DNA from: Gaetbulibacter sp. S0825
GTDB lineage: Bacteria; Bacteroidota; Bacteroidia; Flavobacteriales; Flavobacteriaceae
NCBI RefSeq assembly: GCF_011777505.1
Contig: NZ_JAATJT010000002.1
Coordinates: forward strand, 434,001 to 498,000
Length of the DNA stretch: 64,000 nt
Direction: 5' to 3'
The position numbers and the translations under genes are program-made. The notes under the pieces were generated by a model. That model saw only the letters and a program-made list of their open reading frames with translations, did no database searches and was not told where the DNA came from. Below, piece by piece: positions 33,946-42,346 of the stretch; within the stretch, counting starts at the first letter, position 1, and each line of letters opens with the position of its first letter.

Positions 33946-35283
33946 ATGAGAAAAGTATGCTTCATTGTTTTTTTAATTACTCTTCAAATTAATGCACAAC
34001 GTATTCTGCCAGAACGTGAAAGAGCTAGGGTAGTCGATGAAATATTAGCTGATAGATTCAATAATCTGTTGCCTCAATTAATGGATAGAACAGGAATAGA
34101 TATGTGGATTCTAATATCAAGAGAATATAATGAAGATCCTGTGTTGAGAACGATGCTTCCTGCTACTTGGTTAAATGCACGCAGACGAACAATTATTCTA
34201 TTTTATAGAGATAAAGCAAGAAATACCATTGAAAAACTCGCAGTTGCTAGATATAATTTTGGCGAAAATATCATTTCGGCATGGAATAAAGAAAAAGAAC
34301 CAAACCAATGGAAACGTCTCATGCAGCTCATTGAAGAACGTAATCCTAATAAAATAGGACTCAACTATTCTAAGCATTTTAATATAGCTGATGGTTTAGA
34401 TAAAACTGATTATGATGAGTTCATGTCCTACTTACCAAAAAAGTTTGAAAAAAGAGTGACTTCGGCACAACCATTAGCCACAGGTTGGATAGAAACCAGA
34501 ACAGAACGTGAAATGGTTATTTTTAATCAGTTGGTAGATATTACACATGATATTATTGCAGAAGCATTTTCGGAAAAAGTGATTACTCCAGGGATTACAA
34601 CCACGACAGACGTAGAGTGGTGGATGCGTGACAAAGTAACGCAATTAGGTCTAGAAACATGGTTTCACCCAAGTGTTGATGTGCAACGAACCAGTGAGGA
34701 ATTAGAAGGCCATTTATATTCCTTTTCCGATAGACCAGGAAAAATGGTGATTTTACCAGGAGATTTATTGCATTGTGATTTCGGAATCACTTATCTGCGT
34801 TTAAATACTGACTGTCAAGAATTGGCGTATGTATTAAAACCAGAAGAAAAAGCACCACCAAAGTTTTTATCGGATGCTTTTGCTGAAGGGAATAGAGTTC
34901 AAGATATATTCACAAATAATTTTGTAGAAGGTGCTACAGGAAATCAAATTCTGTTAAAGTCACTTGAAGAGGCTAAAGCAGAAGGGTTGCGACCATCTAT
35001 TTATACACACCCATTAGGAAGTTATGGGCACTCATCTGGAACCACATTAGGTATGTGGGATGCTCAAGGAGGGGTTCCTGTAAATGGTGATTATCCTTTG
35101 CATATAAATACCGTTTACGCTATTGAACTAAACACCACAGTGAATATTCCAGAATGGAAACGTGATATTCGTATCATGTTCGAGGAAGCTGGTTTTTTTG
35201 GTAAAGATGGTTTTAGGTACGTAAACGGACGACAAACTAAGTTATTGACTATTCCGAGAGTTAAAGATCATCAAGGGAATTAA
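33946..35283 (+). CDS. Secreted M24-family metallopeptidase (Xaa-Pro aminopeptidase-like)
   Basis: The 445-aa protein has a short signal peptide (MRKVCFIVFLITLQINAQ), a creatinase-type N-terminal domain, and a pita-bread catalytic domain. The metal ligands can be traced: Asp in LLHCDFGITY, Asp in LNTDCQELAY, His in PLGSYGHSSG, Glu in YAIELNTTVNI and Glu in IMFEEAGFF. The enzyme would remove N-terminal residues before proline. Convergent with the carboxyltransferase gene (overlap 4 bp at 35280-35283). Confidence 0.85.
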   Translation: MRKVCFIVFLITLQINAQRILPERERARVVDEILADRFNNLLPQLMDRTGIDMWILISREYNEDPVLRTMLPATWLNARRRTIILFYRDKARNTIEKLAVARYNFGENIISAWNKEKEPNQWKRLMQLIEERNPNKIGLNYSKHFNIADGLDKTDYDEFMSYLPKKFEKRVTSAQPLATGWIETRTEREMVIFNQLVDITHDIIAEAFSEKVITPGITTTTDVEWWMRDKVTQLGLETWFHPSVDVQRTSEELEGHLYSFSDRPGKMVILPGDLLHCDFGITYLRLNTDCQELAYVLKPEEKAPPKFLSDAFAEGNRVQDIFTNNFVEGATGNQILLKSLEEAKAEGLRPSIYTHPLGSYGHSSGTTLGMWDAQGGVPVNGDYPLHINTVYAIELNTTVNIPEWKRDIRIMFEEAGFFGKDGFRYVNGRQTKLLTIPRVKDHQGN

Positions 35284-36908
35284 ACTTGTATAACTCCCAA
35301 ATTAAACTTTTTCTCAATAGGAGCGTGGTTCGCAGCCTCAATTCCCATACTAATCCAAGTTCTAGTATCTAATGGGTTAATTACTGCGTCTGTCCAAAGT
35401 CGTGCAGCTGCATAATAAGGTGATACTTGGTTGTCGTATCTATCTTTTATTTTATTAAAGAGTTCTTCTTCTTTTTCTGGGGTGATTTTTTCTCCCTTTT
35501 TCTTTAATGAAGCAGTTTCAATTTGCAACAGTACTTTAGCTGCTGAGTTTCCACTCATTACAGCTAATTCGGCACTTGGCCAAGCAATAATCAATCTTGG
35601 GTCGTAGGCCTTTCCACACATGGCATAATTTCCAGCACCATAACTGTTTCCAATAATAATTGTGAATTTTGGAACGACACTATTACTTACCGCATTTACC
35701 ATTTTAGCACCATCTTTTATAATACCTCCATGTTCACTTTTACTACCAACCATAAAACCTGTAACATCTTGTAAAAACACCAACGGAATTTTCTTCTGAT
35801 TGCAATTGGCAATAAAGCGCGTTGCCTTATCGGCACTATCATTATAAATTACGCCACCAAATTGCATTTCACCTTGTTTGGTTTTTACTAATTTTCGTTG
35901 ATTAGCAACAATACCAACTGCCCAACCATCAATTCTTGCATAAGCTGTGATAATGGTTTTTCCATAGCCAGCTTTATATTCATCGTATTCTGAATTATCA
36001 ACCAAACGCTTTATGATGTCGTACATGTCATATTGGTCTGCACGACTTTTAGGCAGTAAACCATAGATGTCTTCTTGTGTTTCTTTTGGTAACTCAGCTT
36101 TAGTTCTATTAAACCCAGCTTTATCGTAATCACCAATTTTGTCAATAATGTTCTTAATGGTATCTAAAGCATCTTTATCATCTTTAGCTTTATAATCGGT
36201 TACACCACTAATCTCACAGTGTGTCGTAGCACCACCAAGTGTTTCGTTATCGATGGTTTCACCTATGGCTGCTTTTACTAAATAACTTCCAGCCAAGAAA
36301 ATACTACCAGTTTTATCAACTATCAAAGCTTCATCACTCATAATAGGCAAGTAAGCGCCTCCAGCAACACAATTTCCCATAACTGCAGCGATTTGGGTTA
36401 TTCCCATACTGCTCATCACAGCATTATTCCTGAAAATGCGTCCAAAATGTTCTTTATCAGGAAAAATCTCGTCTTGCATTGGTAAATACACACCAGCCGA
36501 ATCAACTAAATAAATAATTGGCAATTTGTTTTCTATAGCAATTTCCTGAGCACGTAAGTTCTTTTTTCCAGTAATTGGAAACCAAGCACCAGCTTTAACT
36601 GTTGCATCGTTGGCTACTACAATACATTGTTTGCCTTTTACATAACCAATTTTAATTACAACACCTCCAGAAGGACAGCCACCATGTTCTTCATACATAT
36701 TATCCCCTGCAAATGCTCCAATCTCAATACTTTTTGATTTAGTATCTAAAAGGTAATCAATACGTTCGCGTGCTGTCATTTTACCTTTAGCATGATGTTT
36801 TTCTATACGATTTTTACCACCTCCAAGCTTCACTTGAGCAAATCGCTTCGTTAAATCTGATACTAAAAGTTTATTATGATCTTCATTTTTATTGAAGTTG
36901 ATGTCCAT
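35280..36908 (-). CDS. Acyl-CoA carboxylase, carboxyltransferase (beta) subunit
   Basis: The 542-aa carboxyltransferase transfers CO2 from biotin to an acyl-CoA, as in propionyl- or methylcrotonyl-CoA carboxylase. GKMTARERIDYLLD is the family's N-terminal motif. CoA and biotin sites appear as AGVYLPMQDEIFPDKEHFGRIFRN, CVAGGAYLPIMSDEALIV, and later VTGFMVGSKSEHGGIIKDGAKM and IGNSYGAGNYAMCGKAYDPR. The C-terminal WTDAVINPLDTRTW matches methylcrotonyl/propionyl types. The biotin carboxylase subunit is not in the window. Substrate uncertain. Confidence 0.92.
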   Translation of the reverse strand: MDINFNKNEDHNKLLVSDLTKRFAQVKLGGGKNRIEKHHAKGKMTARERIDYLLDTKSKSIEIGAFAGDNMYEEHGGCPSGGVVIKIGYVKGKQCIVVANDATVKAGAWFPITGKKNLRAQEIAIENKLPIIYLVDSAGVYLPMQDEIFPDKEHFGRIFRNNAVMSSMGITQIAAVMGNCVAGGAYLPIMSDEALIVDKTGSIFLAGSYLVKAAIGETIDNETLGGATTHCEISGVTDYKAKDDKDALDTIKNIIDKIGDYDKAGFNRTKAELPKETQEDIYGLLPKSRADQYDMYDIIKRLVDNSEYDEYKAGYGKTIITAYARIDGWAVGIVANQRKLVKTKQGEMQFGGVIYNDSADKATRFIANCNQKKIPLVFLQDVTGFMVGSKSEHGGIIKDGAKMVNAVSNSVVPKFTIIIGNSYGAGNYAMCGKAYDPRLIIAWPSAELAVMSGNSAAKVLLQIETASLKKKGEKITPEKEEELFNKIKDRYDNQVSPYYAAARLWTDAVINPLDTRTWISMGIEAANHAPIEKKFNLGVIQV

Positions 36909-36982
36909 TAATTCTTTTGTTTGATGCTAAAGTACAAAAGAACGAGTTGCTATAAAAGATTGAATTTGTATTTATATATTAC

Positions 36983-37001
36983 ATGGAAATATATTCCATG
37001 G
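36983..37001 (+). promoter_or_regulatory. Candidate MarR operator upstream of the redox operon
   Basis: ATGGAA (36983-36988) and TTCCATGG (36994-37001) form an imperfect inverted repeat. The half-sites match the palindrome at 38837-38854 (TAGTTTCCATGGAAACTA). It lies 22 bp upstream of the -7 box at 37023, so a bound repressor would cover the -33 region. Confidence 0.5.
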
Positions 37002-37022
37002 TATATATTTAAATATTTTTTG

Positions 37023-37030
37023 TATATTTG
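37023..37030 (+). promoter_or_regulatory. Bacteroidota -7 box (TATATTTG) of the redox operon
   Basis: A perfect TAnnTTTG match lies 21 bp before the ATG at 37052. The TTG within the box is the start of a longer ORF, which I reject for this reason. Operator-like sequence occupies the -33 area. Confidence 0.55.
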
Positions 37031-37051
37031 CTTAAAATTAAAAACAATATT

Positions 37052-37408
37052 ATGAAAAGAGATAAGATTATTTATTACATAGCAACAGGATTATTGACAC
37101 TTTTAATGCTATTTTCAGTTGGCATGTACTTTTTTAACCATGATGAAGTAGCAACTATGTTTAATGATTTTGGATATCCAACGTATATTATTTATCCATA
37201 TGCTGTTGCAAAGCTATTAGGACTGTTTGTGCTTTGGAATCCAAACTACAACACACTTAAAGAATGGGCATACGCTGGTTTCTTTTTTGCATTTATTTTG
37301 GCATTTTTTGCTCATTTTATGATTGGAGATGGTGAACAAGGAGGAGCTTTAGTAGCTTTAATTTTACTTATAGTGTCCTATATTTTTAATAAAAGAATCA
37401 AACAATAA
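37052..37408 (+). CDS. DoxX-like small membrane protein
   Basis: The 118-aa protein has four transmembrane helices in the DoxX-like pattern, with FGYPTYIIYPYAVAKLLGL (helix 2) and WAYAGFFFAFILAFFAHF (helix 3). ATG at 37052 is preferred; a TTG eight codons upstream lies inside the -7 box. First gene of an operon with the FMN reductase (1-bp gap) and the downstream redox genes. DoxX-like proteins are often found with thiol- or quinone-stress genes; the role here is an inference from the neighbours. Confidence 0.78.
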   Translation: MKRDKIIYYIATGLLTLLMLFSVGMYFFNHDEVATMFNDFGYPTYIIYPYAVAKLLGLFVLWNPNYNTLKEWAYAGFFFAFILAFFAHFMIGDGEQGGALVALILLIVSYIFNKRIKQ

Positions 37409-37409
37409 T

Positions 37410-37940
37410 ATGAAAAAAATTATAGCCTTTGCAGGTAGTAATAGTAAAGAATCTATAAATAAACAATTGGCAGCATATGCTGCTAGTCAAATAAGCGATG
37501 TTGAAGTTGAAGTATTAGATTTAAACGAATTTGAGCTGCCACTTTATGGCATAGATTTAGAAAATGAACACGGAATACCTGATAATGCTCATGCATTTTT
37601 GGATAAAATCAAATCATCAGATGGTCTTGTATTATCCTTAGCTGAGCATAATGGAGCGTATTCAACAGCATTTAAAAACATTTTTGATTGGATGTCTAGA
37701 ATCGATGGTAAACTTTGGAGCGATAAGCCAATGCTATTAATGGCGACTTCACCAGGTGGAAGAGGAGGAGCAACTGTTTTGGAGATTGCTAAAGGTCGTT
37801 TTCCATATATGGGAGGAAATATTGTTGCAGATTTTTCATTACCTTCATTTGGTCAGAATTTTTCCGAACAAGGAATAACAGATTCTGAATTGGCAGAGCA
37901 ACTTGAAAAGGCTTTAAATACATTTGAAGCATCAATATAA
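37410..37940 (+). CDS. NADPH-dependent FMN reductase family protein
   Basis: The 176-aa flavodoxin-like protein reduces FMN, quinones or azo compounds with NAD(P)H. The phosphate loop is IIAFAGSNSKESINKQLA near the N-terminus. LVLSLAEHNGAYSTAFKNIFDWMSR binds the isoalloxazine, and TSPGGRGGATVLE lies further on. Flavin family secure; physiological substrate unknown. Second gene of the redox operon, with the CDGSH gene after 12 bp. Confidence 0.88.
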   Translation: MKKIIAFAGSNSKESINKQLAAYAASQISDVEVEVLDLNEFELPLYGIDLENEHGIPDNAHAFLDKIKSSDGLVLSLAEHNGAYSTAFKNIFDWMSRIDGKLWSDKPMLLMATSPGGRGGATVLEIAKGRFPYMGGNIVADFSLPSFGQNFSEQGITDSELAEQLEKALNTFEASI

Positions 37941-37952
37941 ATATTATTCATT

Positions 37953-38381
37953 ATGGGTACAGATAAAGAAATTATTAAGGAATATACCAGAGGAGATTTA
38001 ACAGTAGTTTGGAAGCCTAAAAAGTGCATACATGCTGCTGAATGTGTAAAACGATTGCCAGAAGTTTATAATCCAAAAGACAAGCCTTGGATAAAAGCTG
38101 AAAATGCTACCATTGAAGAATTAATGAATCAGATAGATGCATGTCCTTCCGGAGCATTAACGTATAACATTCAAGGACAAGATGAGAAAATCGTACAGAA
38201 TGAAACGGAAATTAAAGTTATGAAAAATGGACCATTATTGGTTTCAGGTAGCTTGAATGTAAAGAATGCTGATGGTAGTATAGAGGTTAAGGGTGAATCA
38301 ACTGCCTTTTGCAGATGTGGTGCATCAAGTAATAAACCTTATTGTGATGGAGCGCATAGAAAAATCAATTTTGTGGGTTAA
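37953..38381 (+). CDS. Fused 4Fe-4S mono-cluster and CDGSH iron-sulfur protein
   Basis: The 142-aa protein has two metal-binding parts. Residues about 22-70 show CIHAAECVKRLPEVY and CPSGALTYN, a divergent single-cluster ferredoxin-like domain (Fer4_19-like). Residues about 120-140 show CRCGASSNKPYCDGAH, the CDGSH signature that binds a redox-active [2Fe-2S] cluster through three Cys and one His. It would shuttle electrons or sense redox state. It is one base before the MarR gene. Confidence 0.85.
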   Translation: MGTDKEIIKEYTRGDLTVVWKPKKCIHAAECVKRLPEVYNPKDKPWIKAENATIEELMNQIDACPSGALTYNIQGQDEKIVQNETEIKVMKNGPLLVSGSLNVKNADGSIEVKGESTAFCRCGASSNKPYCDGAHRKINFVG

Positions 38382-38382
38382 T

Positions 38383-38820
38383 ATGGGAGATATATCAAAG
38401 GATATTAATTCAAGTTTTCCTAATAACAAGGTAAAGGCATTACTAAATATTATTTACACGAGTAATTGGATTAATAGTCACCAGAATACATTTTTTAAGC
38501 CATTTGGTATCTCACCACAGCAATTCAATATTCTTAGAATTTTAAGAGGTGCTGTAGAACCATTAAAAGTACAAACCATTAAAGAACGCATGATAGAACG
38601 AGCTCCAAATGCCACTCGATTAATGGATAAACTATGTGCCAAAAGGCTAATAGAACGCATACCATGTCCTGAGGATAGAAGAGTTGTGCATATAGCTATT
38701 ACTAATGAAGGTTTAAAATTACTGGAAGATATTTCAAAAAAAATGAATTTTGATTTATTAAAAAATCTAAATGAAAAAGAAGCAGGGCAATTAAGCGACT
38801 TGCTAGATAAAATTCGCTAA
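38383..38820 (+). CDS. MarR-family transcriptional regulator
   Basis: The 145-aa protein has the winged-helix of MarR regulators. ATG at 38383 is preferred; an in-frame ATG 90 bp upstream would run into the CDGSH gene. FGISPQQFNILRILRGA is the first part of the HTH, PNATRLMDKLCAKRLIERIPCPEDRRVVHIAITNEG is the recognition helix and wing, with the DxR motif in the wing. Such regulators usually repress and respond to phenolic or oxidative signals. It probably regulates its own operon through the palindromes at 36983 and 38837. Confidence 0.9.
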   Translation: MGDISKDINSSFPNNKVKALLNIIYTSNWINSHQNTFFKPFGISPQQFNILRILRGAVEPLKVQTIKERMIERAPNATRLMDKLCAKRLIERIPCPEDRRVVHIAITNEGLKLLEDISKKMNFDLLKNLNEKEAGQLSDLLDKIR

Positions 38821-38836
38821 AAAAAATTTAATTAAA

Positions 38837-38854
38837 TAGTTTCCATGGAAACTA
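38837..38854 (+). promoter_or_regulatory. 18-bp palindrome TAGTTTCCATGGAAACTA before the pirin gene
   Basis: A perfect palindrome, 14 bp before the pirin ATG. It contains TTCCATGGAA, half-sites that also appear upstream of the DoxX gene at 36983-37001. It is the best candidate for a MarR operator, either repressing an internal promoter or controlling pirin translation. No TAnnTTTG box is next to it. Confidence 0.55.
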
Positions 38855-38868
38855 AAAAATAGAGAATT

Positions 38869-39735
38869 ATGAAACTAAACACAATAAAGAGAGTAGGACG
38901 AAGTGATTTTGTAAATATGGGACCAATTGAGTTAAGACAACCCATTCCGACTCAGGACATAGAAATGGTGGATCCATTTATATTATTGCACCATTATGGA
39001 CCGTATCAAATAGATGAAGATAATAATCCGTTTGATTTAGGGCCACATCCTCATCGAGGATTTGAGCCAATAACATTTCTCATTCAAGGAGAGCAATTAC
39101 ATCGGGATTCATTAGGTAATGAAAGTGTTGTTAAAACTGGAGATGTACAATGGACAACTGCTGGAAGAGGTATTATTCATGCTGAAGGACCAACAAAGGA
39201 CTTTGTTCAAAAAGGAGGCACATTAGAAGGAATTCAATTATGGCTTAATTTGCCAGCTGATAAAAAAATGATTCAACCGAATTATCAACATGTAAAAAAT
39301 GAAGACTTTAATGTAATTGTTTCTAAAGACAAAAAAGTAAGTATTCAAGTAATTGCTGGTAGCTTGGAAGGAAAATCCGGAAAGATAGCAACACAAACTT
39401 CAGTTAATGCTTATATGATTGATGTGGAAGAAGGAGGTGAGCATCAAATTAATCTTCAGAATAACCATCAATCTTTGATTTATTTGTTAAATGGATATGT
39501 AACTATAAATGATGAAATCTTGAAAAAAGATGAAAATCAATTAATTGAATTTAATCAAGATGGAGACGGATTTAGCGTTAAAGGAAAAACAAAAAGTAAA
39601 TTACTCTTTTTATCGGGTATGCCTTTTAATGAGAAAGTTGCAAGTTGGGGACCATATGTAATGAATAATCAAACTGAAATTATGGAAGCCCTTCGTGATT
39701 ACCAAATGGGAAAAATGGGATTTCTTCCTAGATAA
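38869..39735 (+). CDS. Pirin family protein
   Basis: The 288-aa bicupin has the metal ligands of pirins in the N-terminal cupin: LGPHPHRGFEPITFLIQGE (His-His), then HRDSLGNES, GDVQWTTAGRGIIHAE (His/Glu). The second cupin has YMIDVEEGGEHQINLQNNH without clear ligands. Pirins may act as quercetinases, redox sensors or transcription cofactors. It is the last gene of the redox operon and has its own terminator. Confidence 0.9.
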   Translation: MKLNTIKRVGRSDFVNMGPIELRQPIPTQDIEMVDPFILLHHYGPYQIDEDNNPFDLGPHPHRGFEPITFLIQGEQLHRDSLGNESVVKTGDVQWTTAGRGIIHAEGPTKDFVQKGGTLEGIQLWLNLPADKKMIQPNYQHVKNEDFNVIVSKDKKVSIQVIAGSLEGKSGKIATQTSVNAYMIDVEEGGEHQINLQNNHQSLIYLLNGYVTINDEILKKDENQLIEFNQDGDGFSVKGKTKSKLLFLSGMPFNEKVASWGPYVMNNQTEIMEALRDYQMGKMGFLPR

Positions 39736-39738
39736 ATT

Positions 39739-39766
39739 AAAGCATCCAGAAAAGGATGCTTTTTTT
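39739..39766 (+). terminator. Intrinsic terminator of the pirin gene
   Basis: AAAGCATCC and GGATGCTTT pair around AGAAAA, followed by a run of T, immediately after the pirin stop. Confidence 0.85.
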
Positions 39767-39824
39767 ATATAAAAATGCGATATTTGTGTTTCGACTAACT
39801 ATCAAAACAAACTAAGAATAGATT

Positions 39825-40007
39825 ATGGCAATGAATAAGAATACAGTATTAGCATGGGCAACTGTGCTAATGGTAATTATGGGAATAGTTTTAATATTAA
39901 TGGGAGCTTATAGGTATGATGATGTTGCAGGCTGGGGATTTGCAACTGTAGGTATAGGTTTTTTTGCAATAGCTTGGGTGTTTAACGCTTTAAAAGGTAG
40001 AGTATAA
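39825..40007 (+). CDS. Small two-helix membrane protein, CAL67264-type
   Basis: The 60-aa protein has two hydrophobic helices (ATVLMVIMGIVLILMGAY and FATVGIGFFAIAWVFNAL) joined by RYDDVAGW. It matches my memory of the CAL67264-type membrane protein in Flavobacteriaceae. Its stop TAA shares a base with the ATG of ettA (TAATG), so translation of the two is likely coupled. Function unknown. Confidence 0.75.
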   Translation: MAMNKNTVLAWATVLMVIMGIVLILMGAYRYDDVAGWGFATVGIGFFAIAWVFNALKGRV

Positions 40008-41698
40008 TGAGTGATGATAAAAAGATAATTTTCTCAATGTCTGGTGTAACAAAGACATATCAAAGTGCGAATACACCAGTTTTAAAAAATATTTACTTAA
40101 GCTTCTTCTATGGAGCTAAAATAGGAATCTTAGGACTTAATGGTTCAGGTAAGTCTACACTTCTTAAAATTATAGCAGGAGTTGATAAAAACTATCAAGG
40201 AGATGTGGTGTTTTCACAAGATTACTCTGTTGGGTATTTGGAGCAAGAACCTCAATTAGATGATAATAAAACGGTTATGGAGGTTGTTAGAGAAGGAGCT
40301 GCTGAAACTGTTGCTATACTTGATGAGTACAATAAAATAAATGATCAATTTGGTTTAGAAGAAGTTTATAGCGACCCAGATAAAATGGAAAAGCTCATGA
40401 ACCGTCAAGCTGAATTACAAGATCAAATAGACGCAGCCAATGCTTGGGAATTAGATACCAAATTAGAAATTGCCATGGATGCACTTAGGACTCCAGAAGG
40501 TGACAAGAAAATAGGTGTATTGTCAGGTGGAGAAAGACGCCGCGTGGCTTTATGTCGTTTATTATTGCAGGAACCAGATGTATTATTATTAGATGAGCCA
40601 ACAAACCATTTGGATGCTGAATCTGTACATTGGTTAGAACATCACTTAGCACAATACAAAGGAACAGTAATTGCTGTAACTCACGATAGATATTTTTTAG
40701 ATAATGTAGCTGGCTGGATTTTAGAACTTGATAGAGGTGAAGGAATCCCATGGAAAGGGAATTACTCATCATGGTTAGATCAAAAATCTAAGCGTATGGC
40801 TCAAGAAAGTAAAACAGCCTCAAAACGTCAAAAAACGTTAGAGCGTGAGCTTGAATGGGTTCGACAAGGAGCTAAAGGTCGTCAAACAAAACAAAAAGCA
40901 CGTTTGAAAAACTATGACAAGTTAATGAGTCAAGACCAAAAACAGTTAGATGAAAAACTTGAAATCTATATTCCAAATGGGCCTCGTTTAGGTACAAATG
41001 TTATCGAAGCAGTAGGAGTGAGTAAAGGTTATGACGATAAACTTTTATATGAAGATTTAAATTTCAAACTACCTCAAGCAGGAATCGTTGGTGTTATTGG
41101 TCCTAATGGAGCTGGTAAAACAACTATTTTCAGAATGATAATGGGAGAAGAAACTCCAGATAAAGGAGAATTTATAGTAGGGAAAACAGCTAAAATTGCT
41201 TATGTAGACCAAAAACATTCAAATATAGATCCAAATAAAACAATTTGGCAGAATTTCAGTGACGAGCAAGAGCTAGTTATGATGGGAGGAAAGCAAGTCA
41301 ATTCTAGAGCTTATTTAAGTCGATTTAATTTTTCTGGAAGTGAGCAAAACAAAAAAGTAAATCTGCTTTCTGGTGGTGAACGTAACCGTTTGCATTTAGC
41401 AATGACATTGAAAGAGGAAGGTAATGTGTTGCTTTTAGATGAGCCCACTAATGATCTTGATGTCAATACATTAAGAGCGTTAGAAGAAGGTTTAGAAAAT
41501 TTTGCTGGTTGTGCAGTGGTTATTTCCCATGATAGATGGTTTTTAGATAGAATTTGCACACATATTTTGGCTTTTGAAGGAGATAGCCAAGTCTATTTCT
41601 TCGAAGGAAGTTTCAGTGATTATGAAGAGAATAAGAAAAAACGTTTAGGAGGCGATTTAATGCCAAAACGAATAAAATATAAAAAACTAGTGAGATAG
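40007..41698 (+). CDS. ettA: Energy-dependent translational throttle protein EttA (ABC-F)
   Basis: The 563-aa ABC-F ATPase has two nucleotide-binding domains without membrane segments: Walker A GLNGSGKSTLLK and GPNGAGKTTIFR, signature LSGGERRRVAL and LSGGERNRLHL, and Walker B LLLDEPTNHLD and LLLDEPTNDLD. The linker between domains has the basic KRQKTLERELEWVRQGAKGRQTKQKARL. EttA binds the E site of ribosomes and gates entry into the elongation cycle by ATP/ADP level. The start overlaps the small membrane gene. Confidence 0.95.
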   Translation: MSDDKKIIFSMSGVTKTYQSANTPVLKNIYLSFFYGAKIGILGLNGSGKSTLLKIIAGVDKNYQGDVVFSQDYSVGYLEQEPQLDDNKTVMEVVREGAAETVAILDEYNKINDQFGLEEVYSDPDKMEKLMNRQAELQDQIDAANAWELDTKLEIAMDALRTPEGDKKIGVLSGGERRRVALCRLLLQEPDVLLLDEPTNHLDAESVHWLEHHLAQYKGTVIAVTHDRYFLDNVAGWILELDRGEGIPWKGNYSSWLDQKSKRMAQESKTASKRQKTLERELEWVRQGAKGRQTKQKARLKNYDKLMSQDQKQLDEKLEIYIPNGPRLGTNVIEAVGVSKGYDDKLLYEDLNFKLPQAGIVGVIGPNGAGKTTIFRMIMGEETPDKGEFIVGKTAKIAYVDQKHSNIDPNKTIWQNFSDEQELVMMGGKQVNSRAYLSRFNFSGSEQNKKVNLLSGGERNRLHLAMTLKEEGNVLLLDEPTNDLDVNTLRALEEGLENFAGCAVVISHDRWFLDRICTHILAFEGDSQVYFFEGSFSDYEENKKKRLGGDLMPKRIKYKKLVR

Positions 41699-41711
41699 TT
41701 TATACATAAAT

Positions 41712-41741
41712 AAAAAGCCAGCAAATTGCTGGCTTTTTTTA
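41712..41741 (+). terminator. Intrinsic terminator of ettA, bidirectional
   Basis: AAAAGCCAGCAA pairs with TTGCTGGCTTTT across the centre, with T runs on both sides, between the convergent ettA gene and the 56-aa membrane gene. Confidence 0.88.
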
Positions 41742-41909
41742 TAATTTCTTTTGAGATTTCAAGCGTGAAATTTCTTTTTCTAGTTTATGAGTTTTAAATA
41801 AACTCAAGCAGAGTAGTCCAAAAATTGTAATTAAACCAATTGATAAAACAGAAATGAGTTGGCTTAAGTCCTCAGTATTGCCTTGTATAAGACTAATAAA
41901 GTTTAGCAT
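41739..41909 (-). CDS. 56-aa single-helix membrane protein
   Basis: An ATG at 41909 opens a 56-codon frame. The product MLNFISLIQGNTEDLSQLIS... has one helix (VLSIGLITIFGLLCLSLF) and a basic, coiled-coil-like tail with EKEISRLKSQKKL. Its layout (short N-terminus, one helix, charged tail) resembles the 79-aa gene 21 bp upstream at 41931-42170, so the two look like an operon of related small proteins. Function unknown. Confidence 0.6.
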   Translation of the reverse strand: MLNFISLIQGNTEDLSQLISVLSIGLITIFGLLCLSLFKTHKLEKEISRLKSQKKL

Positions 41910-41930
41910 AATTTAATTTTTAAAATAATA

Positions 41931-42170
41931 TTAGTCATACAAATGGCCCTCAGTAAAATCTTTATAAGTTTCATTATCTTTAGTTGAAGATGAATTAGAC
42001 TTTCTACTTAACTTTTCGTTTTCAGCTTTTAGCTTGTATGACTTTCTCACACCCAATATCAAAAGGATTAAGAAGAATACTACAGTAATTATTAATACAG
42101 TGACAATGCTAGATTGCTCTATTAATAAAATTGAATTAAAATGGGTTATTAGTAGGTTGATTAGTAGCAT
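41931..42170 (-). CDS. 79-aa single-helix membrane protein
   Basis: The product has a weakly hydrophobic N-terminus, one clear helix (VTVLIITVVFFLILLILGV) and a positively charged tail, RKSYKLKAENEKLSRKS, predicted to be coiled. A perfect -7 box lies 29 bp upstream at 42200-42207 on the minus strand. Function unknown. Confidence 0.65.
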   Translation of the reverse strand: MLLINLLITHFNSILLIEQSSIVTVLIITVVFFLILLILGVRKSYKLKAENEKLSRKSNSSSTKDNETYKDFTEGHLYD

Positions 42171-42199
42171 TTTATAAAGCGATTTGGGTTAATCATTTT

Positions 42200-42207
42200 C
42201 AAATATA
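42200..42207 (-). promoter_or_regulatory. Bacteroidota -7 box (TATATTTG) for the small membrane genes
   Basis: On the minus strand this reads TATATTTG, 29 bp before the ATG at 42170. No -33 TTG is clear. Confidence 0.5.
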
Positions 42208-42346
42208 GCACAAAATTTTTACTAATTTACTTGAAATGAATATTTTATCGATAAAATACCTAATCAAAGTTTACTAAATAATCTTACTACAAAAACTTAA
42301 ATAACCTGACTCAGGTTTAAAAATATTCTCACAAAATGTGATGCTA

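Noticed and set aside
37028-37051. TTG start for the DoxX-like gene
   Set aside because: The TTG lies inside the -7 promoter box, and ATG 37052 is standard.
38293-38382. Longer MarR frame
   Set aside because: The extra 30 codons run through the end of the CDGSH gene and lack homology to the family.
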